A stretch of DNA of 64,000 bases from Nageia nagi (lineage: Eukaryota > Pinophyta), in the NCBI GenBank assembly GCA_050084985.1, contig JBITNC010000001.1, positions 199,330,001-199,394,000 on the forward strand, given 5' to 3'. A model generated the notes under the pieces. That model saw nothing but the letters and a program-made list of their open reading frames with translations. It made no database searches and had not been told where the DNA came from. Below, piece after piece: positions 25,019 to 36,985 of this stretch. Position 1 is the stretch's first letter. Every line of letters starts with the position of its first letter. The position numbers and the translations under genes were made by a program.

Positions 25019-26197
25019 TTAATGGTATTCTAAATGCAATGATGATGTGATAACTATGTTGGAGTGATGTTCATATTTTATTGTAAGATGACAATATGAT
25101 GGACTATGATAATATTTATGATATTCTTAAAACATTTATGAATAACATTAATTTAAATTCATGATAATTTTAATATGATAAGTTTATATTTCATTATGAA
25201 TGAATACTCTCGATTTTGCTAGATAAGAATTATTGTAAAGTTATATCTTTGTTCGAGATTGAATGGTAGGATGGTGTTATGAGATAATATATAAGAAAAC
25301 TAAATTCAATGATGTATACTAAATAAGGTACTTGCAATAATTACCTTTTCATTTTTTAAGACTATTTGTGTAGAAATGTTATTGCTTGAGTAGGAGTAAT
25401 AATCTTTCTACTGAAATGAGTCATGAATGTCTTAAGGTGTACTCCTATAGTTGTGAGAAGATAACCTAGTTGAAGTCCAAATCTACCTAGTTAGCATACT
25501 TGGACAAGCTATAATGAAACTAGGTGTGAGACTTAGTAATTATTACCTAGTATGTTAACATAATCCTAGGAATTGGATATGAAACCTAGTCAAATCCCTA
25601 GGTAAGATTTGAGCACTATATTATGAGATTAAGGAAATATCAGGTAGGATAGTTCAAGAAAATATCATGAGAATAAAGAATTATCAAATATGATAATTCA
25701 ATAAGTTCTCTATACACATGAATTCAAGATGAGAATAAGAATTATCATGAAGTATAATCAAGGAATTCTCAAGATTAGTTATGAAGGATCTTGACATACG
25801 TAAATTGCTAATCTTGATGATGGCTTTGATCCGAGTAGGTTTAGATATCATCAACAAGATAAAATATTTCAATATGGGTTGACTAAGCAAGAAGGCTATT
25901 TTCTCCCAAGATGAACATTCTAGGCAAGCCATTTAGGATATTTAACGAGAAGGTTAAATATCAAGAGATAAATGGTGTTATAGTTTAATGATGATATCGT
26001 GACTCAAGAATGATGACATTTTGAACCATTGAGTGATCTCAATATCATAGTTCACAAGTAGCTTATAAACTTTCATTATTGAATATCCATATGTATTTAC
26101 ATATTGGTTTAAAAAAATATTCTTATTACATAAGGGTTTATTGCGATTAGAGTTAGTTTAGACTCAATTTTTTAGGTGTAAAAATCATATCTTGACA
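25019..26197 (+). mobile_element. Element A, 3' LTR, final segment
   Basis: Matches 76-1262 along its whole length, ending GTGTAAAAATC...TTGACA. The homology stops where the primer site begins in the 5' copy, as expected at an LTR end. The left end of A is outside the window, so its target duplication cannot be tested. Confidence 0.9.
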
Positions 26198-27900
26198 TGC
26201 ATTTGGGACCCATTGAGTCTCCATAATGGAACCTATTCCCATATACAAAGGGTTTTATAGAGATCATGAACATTTGGAAGCATGCCATGGGAAGCACAAT
26301 TCCAAGGTAAACCAAGGTTAGTCATTCAAATCAAGAGATCAAGGTTTCTACGAATCAATAAAATCTCCAACACCATAAGGAAGACATTGAAATACCATAT
26401 CATGAGTGTGTAGAATATGTGTGTCAACAAATAATACCCAAGGAGGTAAGATGAAAAAAAATGCATAAGGAAGTTAGAAGAAATTTTGATAAATGGCTAG
26501 AGATCAACTAAATTGTAGTTCACCACCATGGGATATGAGGGAACTGAGCATGCACAAAGGGCTATGAGGTAGCCTTGAGATACAACAATCATACTGAGGA
26601 TAAAGAGGAATCCCAAGAATACCAAACCCTCCACCAAATTATATAAAGAGGCTCACAAAGAGAAATAAAAATAGGGACAACCAAAGAGAAGGATCATCAT
26701 AAGGACTCTAGAAAACATTTTTGGCCCCTTAGAACCCTATTATCTCCATGAAAGGAAATAGATGGGGAGAACCTCCAACACACTACCTTTTTTAAAAATA
26801 CATTATACCTTGACATAAACAATGAAGTGACTAGAAATGGGGAAGGCACACAAGCCACAAAGAGCATGCCAATTTATAAGCCCATAATACAAAAGAGTCC
26901 TCAAATATATCCAATGAATAAATGCCTAGTAGCAGGTCACCATTCACTAACAAATAAAGTGAATTAGCTAAAAAATAAGTGTAATAGATCTAAAATGCAA
27001 ATCCATACAAAATAGGAGGATGACCATAATGTGGAATTCCATAGCCATAACATCAAAGAGAGAGAGACCCACAAAGCTGTATGATCTCTAAGAGCACCAT
27101 GGGGATCAACCAAGATACATAAATCTACCAAACAACCCATAAGATGAGGGAAACATCATCAATAAAGAAAATAAGTTCTTGAAGCATACACCATGGGATG
27201 CCATCCACATGCATAGGGAAAAAACTCCATACGCAATAAATAATAATTGTAATCCCAAATAATTCATCTTTTTCTAGCATCTTTAAAGCATCCCCCAAAT
27301 GGGTGATCAGGCCATAGGTCACATATAGGTGATATCCACCAGAGGTAGGTGAATGAGTGCATAAAAGTGGCTATGACCATAATGAGGAAGAGATCTATGC
27401 CAAGATGTGTGTCAAACCTACAAACTACACACTCTCAAGAGAGATACCCATAAACATGTACTACCTACCATGGAATAAAATGCAAACAAAAAATGGAGGT
27501 GGGGGGATTGGCTCAAGGAGGCTAATCCCCCCTTACATATTTGCTAAGCAAATTATAGGGATAGGTTTAGAGAAAGTCTTACTTTGATAGTGTGAAAGGA
27601 AATAGAAGACTTGATATTATTACATGAGAATCCTTGGTTAAATAGCCATTGATGAATAATTATAACCATAGGATGTGTTGATACATGCAATGATCTCAAC
27701 CATCCAAACATAACAAACTAAGATAAGGATAAGAATGAAAACCAATGCATAAGGAATTAAATACCTCATATGAAGTATTATCAACCAACTTAGTAACACT
27801 AAAGTTAGATACCCTAACATAGTAAGCTTAATTAACTCCAACATGATTTGTATGTTTATGTTGATAATTTCCAATACATAAAGCCTTGTGATAAGTGAGA
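26198..27900. other. Unassigned region between element A and the G LTR
   Basis: About 1.7 kb without a recognisable gene. Stops are frequent in all frames and short open frames on either strand (for example minus 27125-27322) match nothing I know. It may be part of the LTR of G or an older element. It contains a GC-rich hairpin at 27501-27532. Confidence 0.4.
27501..27532 (+). other. GC-rich hairpin
   Basis: GGGGGGATTGGC, an 8-base loop, then GCTAATCCCCCC. As plus-strand RNA all 12 positions pair (one G-U); as minus-strand RNA there is one A-C mismatch. It stands out in an AT-rich neighbourhood. Confidence 0.7.
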
Positions 27901-28524
27901 TCATATCTAATGGCCTAGAAATGCAATGTCCAAGTAGGCATGATATTAATGTACCTTAGGATCAATTTCATAGGTATAAATACCCAAAGAAATGATGTGG
28001 GATATTGGAATACCCAATCCTCCAATGTGGGGGTGAATTTATCCATAAATTACCAATGTACAAGTGTGGGAGTCATCTAATACCTTAGGATGCCAAATTC
28101 CTCTTTTGTAGTACCACATCCAATATTGGAGCTTTCATATATACCTTGAAGTCTATGTTATTACATTGGGGATGCTCTGCCTTGAAGAGGGGATCACTAA
28201 TGATAAGAGGACCATCTAAATTAAAATATTACATTTTTCAAGGCTAGAAATATGCAACACCTCATTTAGGGAGATGAATATTTTATTTACAAATATAATT
28301 ACCTTGGTATCATTAATATATCATTATTGGCATTTTAGGCACTTATCTAAATATACTAAATAAATAAAAAAAATCATTTTTCTATAATTAGAGCATTTAA
28401 CTAAGCTAATGTTCCCTATAAAAAGGGTCAAACCCTATAAAAATAGACAAAATCACACCTACGCTAATGTTCCTATTTATCAAAGGTGAAATGAGAAAAG
28501 CACCATAAAAATGGGAACATTACA
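27901..28524 (-). mobile_element. Element G, start of the 3' LTR (left boundary unknown)
   Basis: On the minus strand the LTR would start TGTAATGTTCCCA at 28524, directly after a polypurine tract. Element C's LTR starts TGTAATATCCCTA after an almost identical tract, and parts of the two LTRs are loosely similar, so G and C look like relatives. Without a second copy the left end of the LTR cannot be placed; it may extend toward 26200. Confidence 0.5.
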
Positions 28525-28538
28525 AGTTTGCCCTTCCC
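28525..28538 (-). other. Element G polypurine tract
   Basis: Minus strand GGGAAGGGCAAACT immediately before TGTAATGTTCCC. Nearly the same as the C tract at 34887-34900. Confidence 0.7.
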
Positions 28539-28619
28539 AAATTGCTTATCCCTAAGTAATTTGAAACATTCATAGCTATAGTAGATTCTTTTTTATTTTC
28601 TTCTTCTTCATCATGGCTG

Positions 28620-29280
28620 ATCCAAGAATTTTCAAAATATAGCTTCTTCTTTGGTGCAACTATCAAACATTATCTATGCCCAAGTTCAATACCCTTAATG
28701 ATGACCATTTTCCCCTAAAAAAATAATCTCATCTCTTATTGGTAGAAGTTGATATAAATGTTTCCTAAGGAATACATCCATTGTACTCCTAGTATTATTT
28801 CTTGTAATTCATCTTGAGGGAAGATATACAATTTTTCTTCAAGGAAATAATTTCCCATTTTGATTTTGAGTCTCACTAATTAGTCACATAATGTGTAGTG
28901 CCCATTAGCATTGGTGACATAAAATGCATCTACCACCTTCATGGGACATTTCTTACTCATTACAAATCCTAGGTTGATGAAGCTTTATGTCTCTCCAATA
29001 TCAATCATGATGAGAACATCTTCTCCAATTATATCTCCTTTTATTTTAATGGAACTATAGTGTGTATCCAAGTTACCTTCCATCATCCGTATAACTGAAA
29101 TTATATTTTGAAAAATATGTCTTAACTTTAATGGATGGTATTATTGTGGTTCCCTATTTTCCTTCCAATATTTATCATGTGCCAAAATTTTGAAAGCAAA
29201 CCTTTGTTTTTTCCCTTTGAGTGTCCAAATGTATCTCTCTTATTAATGCCACATGATACATTTCCTCTACTTAAGTCACC
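28620..29280 (-). pseudogene. Element G gag C-terminus and aspartic protease, decayed
   Basis: Minus-strand frames read DVLIMIDIGET-stop-SFIN, where the family has D-S/T-G..H.FI, then a conserved-looking stretch, and IILGVQWMYSLGNI...F where Ty3/gypsy proteases have IVLGVQWL.TLG.I..DF. Upstream, KILAHDKYWKENREPQ resembles the decayed region just after the zinc knuckle. The protease is followed on the minus strand by only about 100 bases before the polypurine tract, so no RT, RNase H or integrase intervenes. Confidence 0.65.
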
Positions 29281-29755
29281 TAAATAAATTCACAAAACCT
29301 CAATGCTTCCTTGATGTCTTATGGGAGGGTTGAATATACCTAGAATAACTTATGCAAAGATGAGATGATTGAAGTGGTGTAAGGAGTATCTTCTTATCTA
29401 ACCATTTCTTCCTTCTTCTTCCCATGTTTGCATTGCTTTTGATGAAGTCTTCCTTTGTGATCAATTCTCACTATATATGCTCTCCTAATATGAATACCCT
29501 CATCTTAGCCTTCATAACGATGATGTGATTATTGGAATGTATAATACATTATTGTAAGGTTCTTCTTGTAAATTCACCAATACTTAAAGGTATCCCAAGA
29601 TACCTTAAGTATTTGAATGAATATGATAATGTAACTTATCCTACAATCCTCATGAGCATGACCCTTGTATAAAAAGGTAAAGCATGTCATATCTTTATAC
29701 AAGGGTAAAAAGGTGATCCAAGGGAGTATTTTTGTCCTAAATAGTAGGCCCTTTA
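29281..29755 (-). other. Element G interior, unreadable part
   Basis: Between the protease remnant and the left end of C's 3' LTR. Presumably more of the G gag region on the minus strand, but no motif can be named. C appears to have inserted here. The other side of the break cannot be located because the far end of C is truncated. Confidence 0.4.
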
Positions 29756-30441
29756 TGATAAGTTGTTCTAGGGCTCACTCCTCAAATATTCCCTAGGAGA
29801 GGAATGCTTGGCTTCAAACTTCTAGTTTGATCTATACAAGCCCAAACATGCACCAAATATATAAAAAAATGCTATATGTGACAAATTTAGCAATAATAAT
29901 CCAAAAATTCTCATAATATGCCAACATTTATCTATGCTTATCAATCACACAAATTGAACAAGCAATCCCTCTAGTAATCCAATGACCTAGTCAGGGAGCA
30001 AAATAATAAATTAATAATACAAAATACCTCCATAAATCCAACATTGCATTCAAAAAGCTGAAATAGGAATTAACAAATGTAAATGATACTTTAGATCCAA
30101 TGTTAGAAACAAAAAGGAAAAATAGCAATTCTATAATGTAATGATGCTTCCAAATCCAACATCCAAGCACAAAGAGACAAACAACAAAATATTGATGGAA
30201 AAATATAATTATATTCAATATAGTAAGAGTACTATAATTAAATTATTTTTATCAACCTAAGGATTTTGTACTAGGACTATCTCTAATAGGGTTATTTAGG
30301 ATGTCTCCAAGGCCTCACCAATCCAATACATAGTGAGGTGATACCAAGTCTCCTCTACAACAACTATGATGGAACTAACAACATTCCTCTCAATATGGAT
30401 AAATTTTAAGAGTAGCCTCTTATTCCCTTGATACTCAAATG

Positions 30442-31059
30442 TGTTATTCTCATAATGACACTAATAAGGGGTTTAATCAATGTAGTAAATTAATTCCTCC
30501 ATATTTAAAACTAAGGCATTACAAAATTGAAACCACACATGATAAACACATCTAAAATATCACATAACATAATATGGAAGGAGGTTCACAAATTTGGATA
30601 CATCCCCAAAAATGATTTCTTGGACTTACATCTAAATATAGCCTTTGAAAAGCACCAAATTTACAAATAATTTACCATCACCCACTAGAAGGATCATTAA
30701 CCCCTAGCTTTACTAGCACAAAATGGAAGGAGATACCAATCTCTTAATTTACCAACACCAACTATAAGATTACAAAACTCTAATGAAGATAATTAAACCC
30801 TATCAAAATATCCTAAATAATCTAGCTCATTAAACTTTCTTTGAATGTTTATATCCAAATTCTACAATCTTCTCAAACCCTACATACAAACAAACTCATA
30901 CTTTACACATTGATGATCTCAATCTTACAAAAATGAGTGATATTTTCTCAAATAATTCCACTTACTATCCACTTACAACATCATGACAATTGCATAATAA
31001 CTTCACCAGTACATGCCCAATAGAGTATGTTGACAATAATGACAATACCTTACTCAACA
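30442..31059 (-). repeat. Element D 3' LTR (with internal deletion)
   Basis: 618 bp against 959 bp for the other LTR. Alignment is good from both ends. The difference is one missing block of about 320 bp, present in the right copy at roughly 33580-33900 and falling near 30930 here. Confidence 0.9.
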
Positions 31060-31118
31060 ATCTCCCCCTTTGGAATTGTTGGCAACACAACAATATTTTC
31101 TTGTAACTCTTCTCCCCC
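31060..31118 (-). other. Element D polypurine tract, doubled
   Basis: Minus strand CCAAAGGGGGAGAT precedes the LTR at 31060-31073. A second box, ATCAAAGGGGGAGAAG, lies about 45 bases upstream. Both forms recall the end of SIRE-type interiors. Confidence 0.8.
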
Positions 31119-33029
31119 TTTGATGATAGTGACAAAGTATTGCTATAATCTCCCGCTAAATCCATGTATAACATTCTCAATAACATGTTGAAATAGAAAT
31201 AATATTAAGAATCATAAATAGGAGAAGGAGAAAATAAAATAATGAGTAATTATTCCACCTATCTTTAAATGCTATAAACCTTGCACAATATGTCAACCTC
31301 ACTCAGCATCATCAACATTGCAAAAACACCATCATAGTAATAATAATAGCCAAAAATGAACTACATCATGAAAGCTCCAATGGATGCACATGCAATCACA
31401 ACTCCACTCACTAGCACATGAGTAGTATATAACATCATTGTACTAATAACAATGTCACTTTGTTATAAATTAGAAGTAGTAGTATATAACATCTCATAAG
31501 CAACTCTAATATCCATGAAAAATTTATGAAAGTAATAACTTCAAAAATGAAAACTTCACTCAAATTCTATTTAGAAACACCATACAAATATATCATACTA
31601 TTATATGAAAACTTTTACTCCCCCTTACTACTTACTCACCATCCTTAGGAAACTCTTACATAGTAGGAGCTTTAGATTTTATTAAACATACTCCCCATAA
31701 AGATGTGTTACTATTGATGCTTTCAATGGTGTGGAAGTGTGCTCACTCCTAGCCTTTGTTGCCCTTATTTGAATTTACTCAATTGAAAATAAGACAAGTT
31801 CTATACCTATTTTTCAAAAAACTTTATATCTTTCCTCATTCAATATGATTGAAATTTTTTTCCCTAAAAATGATTTGATGAAAATGTGCTTCTATAATTT
31901 CTTTCAATATGTCCAAAATTTTGGTAATTTTAACATTCTTTTGCATAATCCATTAAAGGTGAGAAGACATTTCTACTTGAAAAGTTTATTAGTACCACAT
32001 TGTACTTGCAATCCAAAATACTATTTCCATAACCATTACACTTCAAATAATAACCATCAAAAGCATTATTATGAACAAAATGAAAGTGATAGAATCTCTT
32101 TTGTAGTGGTTTCCAACATGTTTATTGATATTGATAAGTTGTTGGTCTCTTTTGGTATTATTTCCAATACCTTCTATTCTACAACTTATTATTTATCTTC
32201 TTATATTCTGATTCCTTCTCTTTTGTATGCCTTTTTGAAGATTCAAGTTTAAACTTTTCTTGCTCAATTTTCCTTTCTTCAAAAGCATTAGAGTTCTCCT
32301 TATTTATATCTTTGGAGGATGAGAATTGTTCAAGTTCATATCTAAGACCAAAATTATTATTGAATTTTCTTTATTTCCTTATCATTTCATCTACGAACCC
32401 TGATATCTTCTCAAATTTGAGGCTAGTAGTTAACTAATGATTGACCTCTTCTAGTTGCTTCCTCAATGAAACCATTTCCTCTTCAATTTTACATTAGGAA
32501 GTATCTTTCTCTTTGATTTGCAACTTAATATTTTATTCAATGTTTCTAAACTCTTTTCCTTGTAGCTTTAGATTGCTAACAATCTTTTTGGTTTCCTCTT
32601 AATGTTTATTGCATGGCTTAGATTTATCATCTATGATTGATCTCAAAGCTTCTTCCTTCTTCTTAGATGCCTTAAGTTCTTCAATTTTATTACCATATTC
32701 TTGAAAATTCTTTCATATTATTTTGTTCTTCTTTCTTTCTAAACTCAATTCTTCTAATGCAATAATCAACTCTCCTTCCAAATATACTTCAACATCAACT
32801 TCTTCATGTCATAATATTTTTCTTATTCTATCTCTCTTGTATCTATCAAAAATAGTTCACTTGGTTATTCTTCAATCTTTACAACTTTGGATCTGACTCT
32901 TTCATTGGATTCTTCTTATTGTACTTGAATATATTAAGATTCCTTTTTAGAGGATGATCTCTTCTTTCTACCCATAGTGTCAAAAACCAAGATCTTCCTT
33001 GGCTAATTAAGCATCACATGGGAATCCAA
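31074..33029 (-). pseudogene. gag: Element D gag, decayed
   Basis: Begins on the minus strand with an ATG at 32975 (MGRKKRSSSKKES), runs through a Lys/Glu-rich probable coiled-coil stretch, and reaches two decayed CCHC knuckles near 32060-31890. The first reads GYYLKCNGYGNSILDC (first Cys lost); the second, after LMDYAKEC, ends NFGHIERNYRS (second and last Cys lost). Paired knuckles linked by a short MDY spacer are known in SIRE-type copia Gag. The capsid part between is not recognisable; stops and frameshifts are many. About 800 bases beyond the knuckles carry no pol motif. Confidence 0.7.
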
Positions 33030-33039
33030 TCTGATACCA
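33030..33039 (-). other. Element D primer-binding site
   Basis: Minus strand TGGTATCAGA two bases after the LTR end (AACA-AT-TGGTATCAGA), the usual tRNA-iMet arrangement of plant copia elements. Confidence 0.9.
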
Positions 33040-33041
33040 AT

Positions 33042-34000
33042 TGTTAATCATACAATGATATTGATATGGGGGTGAATTAGTGTAGCAAATTAATTACTCA
33101 GTATTTAAAACCAAAGCAATGCAAAATTGAAACTAGACACAACAAACACATCTAAAATATCACACAATATAATATATAACAAGGTTCACTAATTTGGCTA
33201 CATCCCCAAAAATGACTACTTGGACTTTCATCCAAATCTAGCCTTTGCAAAGAACCAAATTTACAAATAATTTACCATCATCCACTAGAAGGAGAATCAA
33301 CCCCTAGCTTTACCAATACCAATTAGAAGGAGACACCAATCCCTTGATTTACCCACACTAACTAGAAGGAGCACCAACCCTTGATTTACTAGCATTAACT
33401 GGAATATCATAAAACTTTGATGAATATAATTAAACCCTATCAAAAATATAATGAATGTTCTAGCTCATGAAACTTTGTCTTTGAATATTTATGTCCAAAC
33501 TCTACAATATTATCAAACCCTGTGTACATACTAACTCATACTTTGGACACTAATGATCTCAATCTTTGCATCTCAATTCTTTTCTTCATCACATAAACAT
33601 ATTGGATTCAATCATCTCTCATACCCTATAGCAAACCCTTGCCTTTCTGGCCTTTTAAAGTAAGTAAAATATAATTAGCCTCCAAAAATCCCCTATGATA
33701 ACAATTCTCCAAAATGCCCCCTATGGTAATGGGCCTCCAAATGCCCCCAATTAAAATGCTTTGAATGAAGGTCAAATATTTAGCAAAGGTAGGCCTATGT
33801 ATATTCATTAAAAAGGTATCTTTGAGGGCTATCTAATGAAAAAATAAATAAACCAATTAGATAAACCTATCTAAATTTATTCCCTTACAAATATGATTTA
33901 TGTTTTCTTAAAAAATTCCACTTAGTAAAACTACATTATAACTTCACAAGTATATGCCCAATAGAGTGTGTTGATAATAATGAAAATACCTTGCCCAACA
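33042..34000 (-). repeat. Element D 5' LTR
   Basis: 959 bp, TGTTGGGCAAGG...GATTAACA on the minus strand. It keeps the 320-bp block missing from the 3' LTR. That block contains an AT-rich motif and GGCC-containing leader-like sequence and may include the promoter. Confidence 0.9.
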
Positions 34001-34886
34001 AAATGTAGGTTTCCCCATAAGTGGAAAATATAGAGTCTCCACTCAATCTGAAATAAAAAGGTTTAATAACAAATTCAACATATCTCATAATGACTATGAG
34101 TTCTCTTTTTATACGTAAAGGTGATCCATCTTTTGATCTTACATTGAGAAAATCCAATGTTGGAGAGATGTGATACATGTGTTTTATCTATCTATATCAT
34201 GATTGGAGAGCCTAGGGATAAATTAAATATCATCCAAGGGAACAAAAATGCCACATCCAATAAGAGATTATTTCTAGTACCTTTGGATCATCATGGTTAC
34301 TCAACTTAAGTTCCATAAATCCATCATTTCCCCATGTTCAAGTGTGGTAGTCATAAACTTGCATAGGGATGGAAAATAATAATATCCAATGACCAAGTAT
34401 GCAATGTCCCATTAAAGAGACTAATATTTCATTTACAATTATTAATTTACCTTATAATCATGTATAAAAAGTGGCCTATGAAATTACAAGTATTATTAGC
34501 ACATAAATACATCATAGATTCCTATGTTCCATGTTGGAGAATATTCAAGTGGAATTAAATTAAAATATTCCTAATTAAATAAAAATCATTCCTAGATTAA
34601 TGAAATATAAATTACACATCCTTAGAGGATGGGCTTCACTCTCAAATGAGAGTAAATCATGGATTCTTGTGCATGTGCGATATGAGAAGATTGGCCTAAT
34701 GAGTGAACTTAAAGGTACCATATCTTCCTCATTTCTTGCTAAAAGTAGGTTGTATAACCTATCAAAATGATTGGCATAAGGTCATCTATCCATTTCAAGT
34801 TTTGAAACATCCATTCTTGGCTTGTAGAAGATAAAATCCCCTTAAAACCAAAAATGAGTGAAACCTTAAAAATTAGGGATATTACA

Positions 34887-34900
34887 AGTTTTCCCTTCCC
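34887..34900 (-). other. Element C polypurine tract
   Basis: Minus strand GGGAAGGGAAAACT directly before TGTAATATCCC. It sets the 3' LTR boundary at 34886 and shows that C reads on the minus strand. Confidence 0.75.
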
Positions 34901-35086
34901 AAATCGCTTGTTCCCAAGAAATGCTAAAACATTTTCCAAGTTGATAATATCTCAATTAATTCTTAAAGGAAATTCTTCATGCTTTCATTAGATGATTTAG
35001 ATGCAATAAGTAGATGCATGTGCAAAGAGTATCACTACAAATGTTCTAATTCCTAGTTTACATTCAATAGACACCAATAATTACCA

Positions 35087-36975
35087 TTAAGTATTCAATT
35101 TGTGCCAAAGATACCATTCAAAAATATCTCTCAAGTATCTTAGAGCCCTTCTAAACCTTTTTGGAGAGTGTAATATGCTCCAATATTCCCAAGTAAGTTG
35201 TAAACTATGTAAGTGTATTCGCAACCTTATGTATGATATTTGATGGTATGACATCATGCAACCAAACATCTAATTGTTCTTCCAAATCAACCTTATTCAA
35301 TGTGTTAGAAACCCTTTTACTTATAGCATAAATGAAGTAATCAACCTTAATAAGTATTCCAACCTTGTGTATGGATAGATATGGGTGTAACCATGCTCCC
35401 AAACTTTGAATGTGCCTACTATAGTTTTGTTTTTATGTGCAACTTTTGAAATTGGGGAAGAATATGGTTCTTTGGTACTAAATTCCTTCTTCAAAGCTAT
35501 CTAGAACATCTTACTAAGCTCTTATTTGAGTGATTGATGAAATGTAACTTGAACATTTCCCATTTGAAGTCCTTCATACAATATTATAGCATGAAGAGAA
35601 TTCATATACCTAGCATTTAGGCTCCACCCTCTAACTCTTATTCCATTATCTTCATCATATGTGAGTGTACAACCTTCAAAGAATGTGTTTATAGATTTAG
35701 GGCATACTTTGAGTGATGAATTATAATCTACTTTTTGCAAAGTAACTTCCTCTTTACTTTCTACTCTTTTATCATAAAGCTTATTCTTTAACTTCATATT
35801 TATGTCCATTACATCCTCCTCATCCCTTTAAACTCTATCCAATGATTAAGATAAACAAACATTATCTTCTTTTAGAATAATAACCATCTCTTCTAATTGA
35901 TAATTTCTCCTAGAAACTTCATCTAATTCCAAATTGATATTATGGAGTCGTTCTTGATATTGAAGTTCCTTTTCCATGTAGTTTTTCTACAATATTCTAT
36001 ATTTTTTGTTGTTGGTTGTTTCTTTTGTTGTAGCTATAAGTAATTATTGTTCTAAGTGTTTGATTTTCTCAAAATATATCACCTTCAGATTTTCATTTTT
36101 GTGGTGAATATTTTTCAGCTCTCCCTCCTTATGTATTAACATATCCTTGAGCATCATAATCTCTACTTTCATTCTTTTAATGTCACTTTTTAGCTTTTTT
36201 TGCTTCAAATTTACCTTCTTCGAGAGCAATCACTAGTTTAGTAATTTCTTCCATTACATCTTCAAATATAAGTTTTATCAATCAATTATGTTCCATGAGT
36301 TGGATTTCCTTTTTATTTCAAGCTACCGTGGACCTTTTAACTTCCAATTATGTCTTTTTATCTGTTTGCCTATCCTCCTCATATTTGTCTTTAGTCTTAA
36401 CTAGAAGGGCCTAATACTTTACCTCTATGTATTGTATTTCTTTTTGAATGAACTTGATAAACTTATATTTGTGACTCAATTCTATTTCCTTTAATCTGAT
36501 GGTTGAATCAAAGTTAGAATTCTTTTTGTGAAGAAGCTTGATTTCCTTTTCCTTTTGTTGAATAAAGGATTTAATTTTTATCTTTAAGGATTCCTCTCTT
36601 TATTGTTTAAGTGTCATATCCTCTTGCGATGCCACTTGAGATAGTTCATATTTCTCTTTCCATTCAAAACTCTCCCTTTATGTTTCCATAAAAGCTCTAT
36701 CTATATCCTCATGCCTTGCCTCTAATGCTTCATACTCACTTTCCAAATTATTCAAGCTTTTCCTTGCCTTCATGAGATTTTTCTTCATTTTTGCTAGCTC
36801 ATTAGAAAGAGTGTTTACCTCCCCTTGTTCCCTTGTATATTTCCATCGATCTAGAGAAATAGTTCTTCCTTCATTTCAAACCATCTTTAAAAGTATCCTC
36901 CTCCTTTTTAGAAATTCCTTAAAGTCATCCATCTCCTTATATTTTTCTAAATCAATTTTGTTAATTTCAAATTAT
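35087..36975 (-). pseudogene. Coiled-coil ORF in element C, unrecognised
   Basis: One minus-strand frame can be followed from about 36975 to about 35522 with scattered stops. It encodes a Lys/Glu/Leu-rich heptad-like protein (for example NNLESEYEALEARHEDIDRA near 36730 and LKSDIKRMKVEIMMLKDML near 36170). It ends in a different-looking module with FFEGCTLTYDEDNGIRVRGW followed by LNARYMNSLHA, and further frames stay open to about 35087. No signal peptide, zinc knuckle, protease or polymerase motif was seen. It sits immediately 5' of the C polypurine tract, where a Gag or accessory protein would end. It could be a divergent Gag or a captured host coiled-coil gene. The N-terminus is cut off by insertion of H. 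Confidence 0.55.
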
Positions 36976-36985
36976 TATTTATATA

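Larger units (their letters stand above)
30442..34000 (-). mobile_element. Element D, SIRE/Maximus-like Ty1/copia derivative, gag only
   Basis: Minus-strand element of 3.56 kb flanked by AAATG at 30437-30441 and 34001-34005. It has LTRs at both ends, a tRNA-Met primer site, a gag remnant with two zinc knuckles, and two copies of the AAAGGGGGAGA polypurine box typical of plant SIRE/Maximus elements. The interior is just under 2 kb with no protease, integrase or RT, so it depends on other elements (TR-GAG type). The empty site is preserved at 61565-61569 in the other LTR of C. Confidence 0.9.
29756..34886 (-). mobile_element. Element C, 3' LTR (interrupted by D)
   Basis: Two segments, 29756-30441 and 34006-34886, together about 1.57 kb, match the 5' LTR of C on the right (47002-47051 plus 60929-62367) in the same orientation. 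On the minus strand it starts TGTAATATCCC after a polypurine tract. Positions 29801-29805 (GGAAT) are the empty equivalent of E's insertion site. The left flank gives no target duplication because the far end of C is truncated. Confidence 0.88.

Noticed and set aside
26198-26800. Possible coding stretch on the plus strand
   Set aside because: Stops occur at about the rate expected by chance for this composition, and no motif or codon pattern supports a gene.
31845-32252. 135-codon open frame on the plus strand
   Set aside because: It runs antisense to the gag of element D; the opposite strand carries two recognisable zinc-knuckle motifs, so this is a composition artefact.
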